Source: an uncultured Porphyromonas sp. (GTDB lineage: Bacteria; Bacteroidota; Bacteroidia; Bacteroidales; Porphyromonadaceae). Taken from it: a DNA stretch of 6,138 nucleotides. Below the pieces are notes generated by a model. The model saw only the letters and a program-made list of their open reading frames with translations. It was not told where the DNA came from and searched no databases. This document shows positions 1 to 6,138 of the stretch, in pieces (position 1 is the stretch's first letter; the number at the start of each line of letters is the position of its first letter). The position numbers were made by a program, and so were the translations under genes. The DNA is taken from positions 1 to 6,138 of the forward strand of contig CAMCJO010000141.1 of NCBI GenBank assembly GCA_945875135.1, written 5' to 3'.

Positions 1-138
1 TCGATAAGGTGGTGGCGTGGCAACGACGGCTTCTGTCTCGCTGCTTTCGCTAGCTGGGGTAGGTGTGAGAAAAGATGGCGGAGTGGTCTCCTCAACCTTT
101 GTCTCATTGCTTTCGTTAGTGGGGAAGGGCGGTGGCGT
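1..138 (-). repeat. Imperfect Pro/Thr/Glu/Ser-rich repeats in the tail of the HU-like protein
   Basis: Residues 231-276 of the HU-like protein contain three copies of a TPP[PS][FY] motif (TPPPF, TPPSF, TPPPY), separated by acidic spacers of similar make-up (ESNET and ESSET, 22 residues apart). At DNA level, bases 32-53 and 98-119 match at 18 of 22 positions with a 66-base offset, and the four differences are all transitions. This points to an old in-frame duplication. The series may continue past the left edge. The composition is that of a flexible, disordered linker. Confidence 0.6.
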
Positions 139-828
139 AGCGGGAGTTTTGGCTTGGGACTGAGGCGTCCAAGTGGGCGGAGTGCTCGCAGGTCGGGGTG
201 CGTCTGTACTCTCGGTGATACGGCTGGAGATGATGGACGGGTAAGCCTGCTCGAGGCTCTCGACCAGGAGCTCCTCAACATCGGGCCAGTGGATGCCCTC
301 CTTGAGCAGCGTGGGGGCAAACATCTCAAAGGGCTTGTTGACCTGTCTGAGCAATTCATCGCAGGGGGTGAAGGCGTAGCTGCTCTCGCAGCCCTCCTCT
401 TCACTCGCTATGGGCTGTGGGGCAAAGGTGCCTAGTGAAGCCCACTTAAGGGTGTGACCTAGTCGCTCGTGCATCTCAAAGAGCTTCGTGACATTGTCGT
501 AAAAGCTTTGGATGGTCTGCGGTATCTGGGTCGCCCCTTTTGCTAGGAGTTCGCCAATCTCCTCGGCAGAGAGCGGTTGCTCTTGGTTGGTAACACGTGG
601 TGTGAGTCTCGGAGGCATCAAGTAGCGCTCACCACTAGGTAGCACAGCGATAAAGGCACTGCTACTCTCCGCAGACCAGAGCCCGACGCTACGCATATAG
701 CTGGTGCTCCCCTGAGTGAGCCGCCCGATGAGTAGCGAGGTGAGGTCGCTCCATAGTTGCTGGCAGGTGGTCTGTGCGAGCTGGCTCTGCTCGGCGACCT
801 CGAGGAGCCACTGTTCGGTCGTAATCAT
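1..828 (-). CDS. Tandem HU-like domain protein with Pro/Thr/Glu/Ser-rich tail (3' end outside window)
   Basis: An open frame of 276 codons runs from ATG at 826-828 to the left edge with no stop, so the C-terminus is missing. Two HU/IHF-like modules can be seen. Module 1 (residues about 1-80) has a helical start, then GLW, SGE and a PPRLTPRV end, matching the HU plan of helices, a glycine turn and a proline-rich strand. Module 2 (about 84-180) has LGTF (132-135), YAFTP (151-155) and NKPFEMF (164-170) followed by a hydrophobic strand and EGI; this NKPF ending is typical of Bacteroidetes HU-family proteins that I know to sit after rimO. The stretch where HU has its basic DNA-binding arm is only about 14 residues and acidic. 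From about residue 205 the chain becomes a Pro/Thr/Ser/Glu-rich linker with imperfect repeats. The start overlaps the rimO stop (ATGA), which suggests coupled translation. The HU fold is inferred from motifs; DNA binding is uncertain, and whatever follows the linker is unseen. Confidence 0.85.
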   Translation of the reverse strand, partial: MITTEQWLLEVAEQSQLAQTTCQQLWSDLTSLLIGRLTQGSTSYMRSVGLWSAESSSAFIAVLPSGERYLMPPRLTPRVTNQEQPLSAEEIGELLAKGATQIPQTIQSFYDNVTKLFEMHERLGHTLKWASLGTFAPQPIASEEEGCESSYAFTPCDELLRQVNKPFEMFAPTLLKEGIHWPDVEELLVESLEQAYPSIISSRITESTDAPRPASTPPTWTPQSQAKTPATPPPFPTNESNETKVEETTPPSFLTPTPASESSETEAVVATPPPYR

Positions 829-2156
829 AGGATGAGATGCTCTGGGGATGTGGTTGCGATGAGGTCGTACTCCTCTACGCCTGTGATCTCGGCTCGGTAG
901 AAGGAGCCTACATGGAGCGGACGGTCGCTGCTGAGTATCACTTCGCCGTCTACCTCGGGGGAGTCGTACTGGGTGCGGCCAACGTAGTAGTCCTCTTCCT
1001 CACGGTCAACGACTACCTCCAGCGAAGTGCCGACCCTACGGCTATTGACGCTGGCAGAGATGTTTGCTTGGAGAGACATAAGGGCGTCGTACCGCTCCTG
1101 CTTGACCTCTGGCGGCACGTCATCTTGGTAATGCTTGTAGGCGTAGGTGCCCTCCTCATGTGAGTATTGGAAAGCTCCGAGCCGCTCGAAGCGCATCTGG
1201 CTGACGAAGTCGAGGAGGTCGGCAAAGTCTTCGTCCGTCTCTCCCGGATGACCCACCATCATCGTGGTGCGCAGGGCGATGCCAGGCACTTGCTCGCGGA
1301 TACGCTCTAGCAGAGCGACGGTTTCCTCACGGGTTATCTGCCGACGCATCAGCTGGAGCATGTGATTGCTGCTGTGCTGAAGCGCAAGGTCGAGATACTT
1401 GCAGATGTTGTCATGCTGTGCCATCACATCTAGCAACGCAAGGGGAAAGTGGTTCGGATAGGCGTAGTGTAGTCTGAGCCAGTGAACGCCATTTACCTGA
1501 GCCAGACGGTCCAGTAGGGGAGCGATGGCTTGCTTTTGGTAAAGGTCTACACCATAATAAGTACTATCCTGAGCGATGATCTGAAACTCCCGACAGCCCG
1601 CGGCGACGCGCCCTTCGACCTCTCGGACGATATCCTCCATGGGACGGGAGCGATGACGGCCGGTGATGAGCGGGATAGCGCAGTAAGAGCAGGTGCGGTC
1701 GCACCCCTCGGAGATCTTGATGTAGCTATAGTGTCGAGGCGTGACGCTAGGCGGAGGCGTTCGGTAGGATAGTGGCGTGGCACCATCTGCGCTGAGTGCC
1801 GGCCCTAGGTCGGTGATGAGTTGCTTCCAGTCATACTTGCCATAGATCTTGTCCACCTCGGGGAGCTCGGCGGTTAGCTCCTCACGAAAGCGTTCGCCCA
1901 GGCAACCCATCACATAGACAGCCCGGATGCGTCCCTCTTTCTTTGCTTCAATGAGAGAGAGGATCAGGTTGATCGACTCCTCCTGAGCCGCCTGTATGAA
2001 GCCACAGGTGTTGACGACGGCTATCTCACCGGTCAGCTCCTCGGGGTCGTGACGTAGCGTGTAGCCGTACTGAGCGAGCCGATGCATGAGCGCATCGGAG
2101 TCGACGAGGTTCTTAGAGCACCCTAGACTGATGACATCGATTTGGTTGGCAATCAT
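825..2156 (-). CDS. rimO: Ribosomal protein S12 methylthiotransferase RimO
   Basis: A complete protein of 443 residues, the normal length for RimO. It is a radical SAM methylthiotransferase that adds a methylthio group to a conserved aspartate of ribosomal protein S12. The N-terminal UPF0004 domain opens with ISLGCSKNLVDSD, a RimO hallmark, and has its three cluster cysteines at 13, 51 and 85. The radical SAM motif CDRTCSYC gives cysteines 152, 156 and 159 for the second [4Fe-4S] cluster. Later come LQH (259-261), VGHPGETDEDF (301-311) and a C-terminal TRAM domain from about 371 to 437 (DGEVIL). All six cluster ligands are present, so it should be active. SLGCSKN favours RimO over MiaB, its tRNA-modifying relative. 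The ATG at 2154-2156 places the conserved motif close to the N-terminus, as expected. It lies 18 bases after ftsY and overlaps the next start by four bases, so it sits inside an operon. Confidence 0.97.
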   Translation of the reverse strand: MIANQIDVISLGCSKNLVDSDALMHRLAQYGYTLRHDPEELTGEIAVVNTCGFIQAAQEESINLILSLIEAKKEGRIRAVYVMGCLGERFREELTAELPEVDKIYGKYDWKQLITDLGPALSADGATPLSYRTPPPSVTPRHYSYIKISEGCDRTCSYCAIPLITGRHRSRPMEDIVREVEGRVAAGCREFQIIAQDSTYYGVDLYQKQAIAPLLDRLAQVNGVHWLRLHYAYPNHFPLALLDVMAQHDNICKYLDLALQHSSNHMLQLMRRQITREETVALLERIREQVPGIALRTTMMVGHPGETDEDFADLLDFVSQMRFERLGAFQYSHEEGTYAYKHYQDDVPPEVKQERYDALMSLQANISASVNSRRVGTSLEVVVDREEEDYYVGRTQYDSPEVDGEVILSSDRPLHVGSFYRAEITGVEEYDLIATTSPEHLIL

Positions 2157-2174
2157 CGCAGAGCTGCTGCTGGA

Positions 2175-3134
2175 CTAAAGCTCATCGCCAAAGATGGAGT
2201 CGACAAACTCACGCTTGCGAAAGACTTGCAAGTCCTCAATCTTCTCGCCGAGTCCGATATACTTGACCGGTACCTTAAACTGGTCTGAGATGCCGATGAC
2301 GACACCGCCCTTTGCCGTTCCATCGAGCTTCGTGATGGCAAGGGCAGAGACATCGGTGGCTGCGGTAAACTGCTTCGCCTGCTCGAAGGCATTCTGACCC
2401 GTAGAGCCGTCGAGGACGAGGAGTACTTCGTGTGGAGCATCGGGAACTACCTTTGCCATGACACGCTTGATCTTAGAGAGCTCGTTCATCAGGCTCACTT
2501 GGTTGTGTAGACGACCAGCCGTATCGATGATGACTACGTCGGCGTCTTGAGCCACGGCTGACTGAAGTGTATCGAAGGCTACGGAAGCGGGATCTGAGCC
2601 CATCTGTTGCTTCACCACAGGCACGCCGACGCGCTCCCCCCAGATCTCTAGTTGCTCAATGGCGGCTGCACGGAAGGTGTCTGCAGCACCCAGTACAATG
2701 CGCTTGCCCTGTTGCTTGAACTGATAGGCGAGCTTGCCGATGGTAGTTGTCTTGCCCACACCATTGACGCCAACGACCATGATGACGTAAGGATGCGCCT
2801 CTGCGGGGAGTGTGAAGCTCTCCCCATCGGTCGTGCCATTCTCCGCAAGGAGTGCCGCGACTTCGTCACGCAGGATGCTTTTGAGCTCGCTCGTGCCGAC
2901 ATATTTGTCTCGAGCCACACGCTCCTCGATACGCTTGATGATCTTGAGCGTCGTGTCTACGCCCACATCACTCGTCACGAGGATGTCCTCCAGGTCGTCA
3001 AGGATTTCGTCATCGACCTTGCTCTTGCCAGCTACGGCACGAGTCAGCTTGTCTACCATCGAGGTCTTGCTCTTTTCTAGACCTGTGTCGAGTGTCTCTT
3101 TCTTCTTTTTTGAGAATAGTCCGAATAGTCCCAT
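2175..3134 (-). CDS. ftsY: Signal recognition particle receptor FtsY (SRP-GTPase)
   Basis: A complete protein of 319 residues. FtsY is the membrane-side receptor of the signal recognition particle: it pairs with Ffh through matching GTPase domains and delivers ribosomes making membrane proteins to the Sec translocon. The start MGLFGLFSKKKKE is a hydrophobic patch followed by lysines, suited to a membrane-binding amphipathic helix. A helical N domain covers about 20-100. The G domain shows the P-loop GVNGVGKTT (122-130), DTFRAAA (152-158), DTAGR (204-208), TKLDGTAKGG (268-277) and the closing GLGEKIEDL (294-302). All GTPase motifs are intact. The long acidic A domain of E. coli FtsY is absent, which is usual in this phylum. 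The absence of a Met-rich M domain and the GLGEKIEDL ending exclude Ffh. It starts 29 bases after nspC, with a purine-rich stretch (3141-3152) six bases upstream of the ATG as a possible weak ribosome site. It ends in TAG. Confidence 0.97.
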   Translation of the reverse strand: MGLFGLFSKKKKETLDTGLEKSKTSMVDKLTRAVAGKSKVDDEILDDLEDILVTSDVGVDTTLKIIKRIEERVARDKYVGTSELKSILRDEVAALLAENGTTDGESFTLPAEAHPYVIMVVGVNGVGKTTTIGKLAYQFKQQGKRIVLGAADTFRAAAIEQLEIWGERVGVPVVKQQMGSDPASVAFDTLQSAVAQDADVVIIDTAGRLHNQVSLMNELSKIKRVMAKVVPDAPHEVLLVLDGSTGQNAFEQAKQFTAATDVSALAITKLDGTAKGGVVIGISDQFKVPVKYIGLGEKIEDLQVFRKREFVDSIFGDEL

Positions 3135-3163
3135 AGTTGGTCTCTTTCTTCTAGGTTAAATGA

Positions 3164-4330
3164 TTAGTCCATGCGAGACTTGTAGTCCGAATAGTCAAAG
3201 CTACGGAGCGTCTCCACGGAGCCGTCGAGATGACGCAGTGCAATGGCGGGATGCTGTACACCGTTGAACATGTTCGTCTTGACCGTCGTGTAGTGTAGCA
3301 TATCCTTGAGGACGAGCGTCTCGCCGACCTCCAGTGGATGGTCGAAGGTCCAGTAGCCCATATAGTCACCACTCAGACAGCTGTTGCCCCCAAGTCGGTA
3401 ACTGTGCGTGTCAGCCTCGGGCGTGTCGCACTGTGTCGCACCTTCCACGACTGGATGGTAAGGCATCTCGAGACAGTCAGGCATGTGGCAGGCGAAGGAG
3501 ACGTTCATAATAGCCGTCTTGACGCCATCGTTCGTGACAATGTCTACCACCTGAGCGTAGAGGTCGCCCGTCTGCCACGCGAAAGCACTGCCTGGCTCCA
3601 TGATAATTCGCAAGTTCGGGTGCCGATCACGGAAAGCGCGTAGCAATGCCACCAGATGCTCCGTATCGTACTCCCGATGCGTCATCAAGTGTCCACCCCC
3701 GAGGTTGAGCCACTGCACCTTGTCTAGGATAAAGCCAAAGCGCCCCTCGAGACGCTTCAATACGGACTCCAGCTGCTCATCATCACCCTCGCAAAGGACA
3801 TGCAGATGCACACCCTCTAGCCCTGTCAAAGCACCCTCTTGCTCCATCTGTCGTAGTGTCTCGGCACTCACACCGAAGCGTGTCCCTGGCATGGCGGGGT
3901 TGTAGATCTCCGTCTTGACAGGCGAGTAGGCTAAGTTTAGTCGCAGACCGTAAGAGATATGCTCGGCGGCGTAAGGCGAGGCAGGACCGAAGCACTGCCA
4001 CTGGGTGGGCGAGTTGAGCGTGATGTGACTACTGTAGCGCACGAAGTCTGCGATGTTGTCCTCGCTGTAAGCTGGTGTGTAGGCATGCACGGGCGCTCCC
4101 ATCTCCTCGTAGCCTAGGCGAGCCTCCCAGGGCGAGCTGGCCGTGCTAGCGTGGATGTACTCCTTAAATATAGGGAAGGTGTGCCAGAGGGCGTACGCCT
4201 TGAAGGCTAAGATAATCTCTACGCCCGCCCGCTCTGCTACGGATCGTATCAGCTCGAGGTTACGTCTCAGGAGAGACTCCTCTAGGAGGTAGTAGGGTGT
4301 GGTCATCTTGTGAGGTTGCATACGGAGCAT
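3164..4330 (-). CDS. nspC: Carboxynorspermidine / carboxyspermidine decarboxylase
   Basis: A PLP enzyme of up to 388 residues with the fold-type III (alanine racemase-like) barrel. It removes CO2 from carboxyspermidine or carboxynorspermidine to give spermidine or norspermidine, the last step of a pathway that bypasses S-adenosylmethionine decarboxylase. Visible features: LAFKAYALW with Lys44 as the likely PLP Schiff-base lysine, GGGH (211-214) and EPG (245-247) for phosphate and substrate contacts, SCLSGD (317-322) with the active-site cysteine, YTTVKTNMFNG (347-357), and the C-terminal FDYSDYK. These match Vibrio NspC motif for motif as I remember it. In gut-type Bacteroidota the usual product is spermidine; which substrate is used here cannot be read from the sequence. 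The partner dehydrogenase is not in the window. The start is uncertain: Met1 (4330), Met4 (4321) and Met9 (4306) all precede the conserved TPYYLLEE. It is the first gene after the promoter and is followed by ftsY. Confidence 0.95.
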   Translation of the reverse strand: MLRMQPHKMTTPYYLLEESLLRRNLELIRSVAERAGVEIILAFKAYALWHTFPIFKEYIHASTASSPWEARLGYEEMGAPVHAYTPAYSEDNIADFVRYSSHITLNSPTQWQCFGPASPYAAEHISYGLRLNLAYSPVKTEIYNPAMPGTRFGVSAETLRQMEQEGALTGLEGVHLHVLCEGDDEQLESVLKRLEGRFGFILDKVQWLNLGGGHLMTHREYDTEHLVALLRAFRDRHPNLRIIMEPGSAFAWQTGDLYAQVVDIVTNDGVKTAIMNVSFACHMPDCLEMPYHPVVEGATQCDTPEADTHSYRLGGNSCLSGDYMGYWTFDHPLEVGETLVLKDMLHYTTVKTNMFNGVQHPAIALRHLDGSVETLRSFDYSDYKSRMD

Positions 4331-4340
4331 AGTACTTAAT

Positions 4341-4345
4341 CTCCT
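4341..4345 (-). promoter_or_regulatory. AGGAG Shine-Dalgarno-like site before nspC
   Basis: AGGAG lies ten bases upstream of the first ATG (4328-4330) and 19 bases upstream of the second (4319-4321). Strong Shine-Dalgarno sites are uncommon in Bacteroidota. The spacing fits Met1 best, but the site falls where transcription would be expected to begin, so it may not be in the mRNA at all. That keeps the start choice open. Confidence 0.4.
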
Positions 4346-4346
4346 G

Positions 4347-4378
4347 CAAAGGTACTAAATAGCAAGTGTAGCACCAAA
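4347..4378 (-). promoter_or_regulatory. Bacteroidetes-type sigma promoter for the nspC-ftsY-rimO-HU operon
   Basis: Read on the minus strand, a TTTG -33 element (4375-4378) is followed after 20 bases by TACCTTTG (4347-4354). This is an exact match to the Bacteroidetes -7 consensus TAnnTTTG, with spacing in the accepted range. It lies in the only real intergenic gap of the window, just before nspC. Transcription would start around 4340-4343, leaving a leader of only about 10-13 bases before the first ATG, or about 20 before the second. No operator palindrome or riboswitch fold is apparent in the gap. Confidence 0.7.
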
Positions 4379-4425
4379 AAAGCACACACCCCACTTAGCC
4401 TCGATGGGCAATCACGCGCTTTGTA

Positions 4426-6138
4426 TCAGTAGACGCGGTAAGCGTTGCTAATGCCAGGAGCTTGCTTGAGTGCTGCGCAAAGTTGCTCTACCTGCTCAGC
4501 TGAGTGCACCTCTAGTCCTACCTTTCCTCCGAAGATGCCATCTTGCGTCTGGAGCTGTACGGAGGCGATATTGATCAGGAAGTCTTCTGTGATCACCTGT
4601 ACGATCCCGTTGAGGATGCCCTTAGAGTCGATACCCTCGATCATGATCGAGCCCGTGAAGAGGGTCGCGCCCTGATCGCCCCAGATAGTCGAGAGGAGCT
4701 TATTGCCGGTGCTACTCTTGAGGCGCATAGCCTCGGTACAGGTGCGTCGGTGTACCACTACTTGATTGTCTATCACGAAGGCGACTACCTCATCCCCTGG
4801 TAGTGGATTGCAGTCGTCAGCCATGACGTAGTTGCTCTTGATCGCGTCGCTCTGGAGGAGGTAAGGCTTCTTGTAGTCTATCTCACTGATCTGAGAGATG
4901 GACTCTGTAGGCTTGGACGTAGAGTCTTGCTTGCCTATGAGTGCCTCTTTGACCGACTTGAAGAAGCGATTGCTCTTGCTCGACTTGATACGCTTATAGA
5001 GCGAGTCCACAAGATTGACCGTGCCAGATCCGACAGCGTAAAAGAGGTCTTCGCGCTTGTGAAAGCCAAAGAGAGATGCCACGAGATCCATGTGTCCCGC
5101 ATCGACAGAGAGATCATGCTGCTCGAAGTAGTTGATCACACTCTCCTCACCTTGGCTGATGAGCTTGCGACGCTCTGTACGGAGAAACTCATTGATCTTG
5201 CTCTTAGCCTTGGCCGTCTTGACATACTTGAGCCATAGTGCTGAGGGCTTTTGGTTGTTACTAGAGATGATCTCCACCTGATCTCCACTCTGCAGCGGGT
5301 GGCTGAGAGGGACCAGCTTATGATTGACCTTGGCTCCGATACAAGTCTGTCCGAGTGTCGAGTGGAGTGCATAGGCAAAGTCTAGTGGCGTACTCTCGTG
5401 CGGAAGGGTGATCGGATCTCCCTTGGGGGTAAAGACCATGATGTCATCTCCGTAGAGGTTGAGCTTGATCGTGTCGAGGAAGTCCATAGCACTCGAGTCT
5501 GGGTTCTCCAGTAGCTCACTGATCTGGTCGAGGAACTTGGTGATCTCCTGATCCTCCTCCACGCCGTCAGACTTATACTTCCAGTGAGCTGCTAGTCCAC
5601 GCTCGTCTATCTCGTCCATCTTGCGGCTACGCACCTGCACCTCGATCCACTTACCCGTGGGTCCCATGACTGTAAAGTGTAGTGCACGATAGCCATTGCT
5701 CTTAGGCTGTGCGACCCAGTCACGAGTCCGCTCGTTGTTGACACGATAGAGGCTCGTGATGTCGGTGTAGATGCCCCAGCAAGTCTCCTTGACATTGAGT
5801 CCAGGTGTCTCCTCAAAGATGATACGCACGGCGTAGAGGTCGTATATCTCCTGAAAGGGGATCTGCTTCTTCTGCATCTTCTTCCAGATCGAGTAGCAGG
5901 ACTTGACACGGGTCTTCATCTCATAGTCTAGTCCACGAGCCTTGAGTAGAGGGTGAACAGGCGTGCTAAACTGCTCAAATAGCTCTGCGCGAGACTGCTC
6001 CGTATCGATAATCTGGTTGCAGATATCCTCGTAAGCCTTCGGGTGCTCATGCTTGAAGACCAGCTCCTCGAGCTCCGTCTTAATAGCAAATAGTCCTAGA
6101 CGGTGAGCCAGCGGAGCATAGATGTAGAGCGTCTCGCC
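4426..6138 (-). CDS. rel: RelA/SpoT family bifunctional (p)ppGpp synthetase/hydrolase, Rel (5' end outside window)
   Basis: The frame is open from the right edge to TGA at 4426-4428, giving the last 570 residues; the start and most of the HD hydrolase domain are missing. The visible part opens with ETLYIYAPLAHRLGLFAIKTELEEL, the end of the HD domain region. The synthetase domain (about 75-190) has RVKSCYSIWKKM (ATP-binding Arg and Lys), DLYAVR with the catalytic Asp, GYRALH with the guanine-stacking Tyr, and IEVQVRS with the catalytic Glu. The motif RTRD (137-140) is a variant of the basic RXKD of bifunctional Rel/SpoT rather than the acidic EXDD of RelA-only synthetases, so the enzyme probably both makes and degrades (p)ppGpp. 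A TGS domain (about 231-293), a helical region, a zinc-finger-like segment (DCNPLPGD, VHRRTC) and a C-terminal ACT domain (about 493-570) follow; these sense ribosome and tRNA state. The Met at 5917-5919 is internal, because coding similarity continues upstream of it. It lies 95 bases before nspC, which has its own promoter. Confidence 0.95.
   Translation of the reverse strand, partial: GETLYIYAPLAHRLGLFAIKTELEELVFKHEHPKAYEDICNQIIDTEQSRAELFEQFSTPVHPLLKARGLDYEMKTRVKSCYSIWKKMQKKQIPFQEIYDLYAVRIIFEETPGLNVKETCWGIYTDITSLYRVNNERTRDWVAQPKSNGYRALHFTVMGPTGKWIEVQVRSRKMDEIDERGLAAHWKYKSDGVEEDQEITKFLDQISELLENPDSSAMDFLDTIKLNLYGDDIMVFTPKGDPITLPHESTPLDFAYALHSTLGQTCIGAKVNHKLVPLSHPLQSGDQVEIISSNNQKPSALWLKYVKTAKAKSKINEFLRTERRKLISQGEESVINYFEQHDLSVDAGHMDLVASLFGFHKREDLFYAVGSGTVNLVDSLYKRIKSSKSNRFFKSVKEALIGKQDSTSKPTESISQISEIDYKKPYLLQSDAIKSNYVMADDCNPLPGDEVVAFVIDNQVVVHRRTCTEAMRLKSSTGNKLLSTIWGDQGATLFTGSIMIEGIDSKGILNGIVQVITEDFLINIASVQLQTQDGIFGGKVGLEVHSAEQVEQLCAALKQAPGISNAYRVY

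Noticed and set aside
154..435. 93-codon plus-strand open frame near the left edge
   Set aside because: It is opposite the HU-like gene, whose minus-strand frame is open over all 828 bases and shows family motifs (LGTF, NKPF). The plus-strand product is arginine-rich, low-complexity and resembles no known family.
837..1163. 108-codon plus-strand frame with hydrophobic runs that could suggest a small membrane protein
   Set aside because: It mirrors the TRAM and C-terminal part of rimO. The hydrophobic runs come from reading the opposite strand of acidic and charged codons.
2652..3080. 142-codon open frame on the plus strand, the longest antisense frame
   Set aside because: It lies wholly opposite ftsY, whose GTPase motifs are intact. 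The translation has no recognisable motif and no promoter or ribosome site was seen for it.
3196..3203. TAGCTTTG on the minus strand inside the end of nspC, a possible -7 box for ftsY
   Set aside because: It matches TAnnTTTG, but no TTG or TTTG is present at the required distance upstream (bases 3204-3240), so a chance match is more likely.
4376..4408. Possible terminator for rel: CCCA/TGGG stem followed by a run of six T on the minus strand
   Set aside because: The stem has only four pairs with an 11-base loop, and the T run lies several bases past it. The T run is better explained as part of the -33 region of the nspC promoter.
4426..5919. Treating the Met at 5917-5919 as the start of Rel
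   Set aside because: The 73 codons upstream are open and encode clear RelA/SpoT sequence (YAPLAHRLG and TELEEL), so the gene extends past the right edge.

Overview
The window reads as a conserved housekeeping block from a Bacteroidota chromosome, most likely a Porphyromonas-like species with a moderately GC-rich genome. The main reasons are a TTTG / TAnnTTTG promoter of the Bacteroidetes sigma type, mostly weak Shine-Dalgarno sites, a short FtsY without a long acidic N-terminal extension, a carboxynorspermidine decarboxylase next to ftsY, and a Bacteroidetes-style HU-like protein carrying the NKPF signature directly after rimO. The genus is an inference from protein character and gene order, not a database match.

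Every gene lies on the minus strand, so transcription runs from right to left. At the right edge (4426-6138) is the C-terminal 570 residues of a long RelA/SpoT (Rel) alarmone enzyme; its start and most of its hydrolase domain lie beyond the window. A 95-base gap (4331-4425) holds a good promoter. Four closely packed genes follow: nspC (3164-4330), ftsY (2175-3134), rimO (825-2156) and a gene for a protein with two HU-like modules (1-828), which runs off the left edge. The gaps are 29 bases, 18 bases and a 4-base ATGA overlap, so the four look like one operon. There is no other gap of note.

The genes share a growth and translation theme. Rel sets (p)ppGpp levels, NspC makes a polyamine, FtsY docks translating ribosomes at the membrane, and RimO modifies ribosomal protein S12. 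The HU-like protein has no assignable function beyond its fold. I see no mobile element, CRISPR array, phage gene, tRNA or rRNA.

The parts that deserve a second look are the HU-like protein (shortened acidic arm, Pro/Thr/Glu/Ser-rich repeat tail), the nspC promoter and what it implies for the start codon, and the altered zinc-ligand pair in Rel. I found no convincing new system here.
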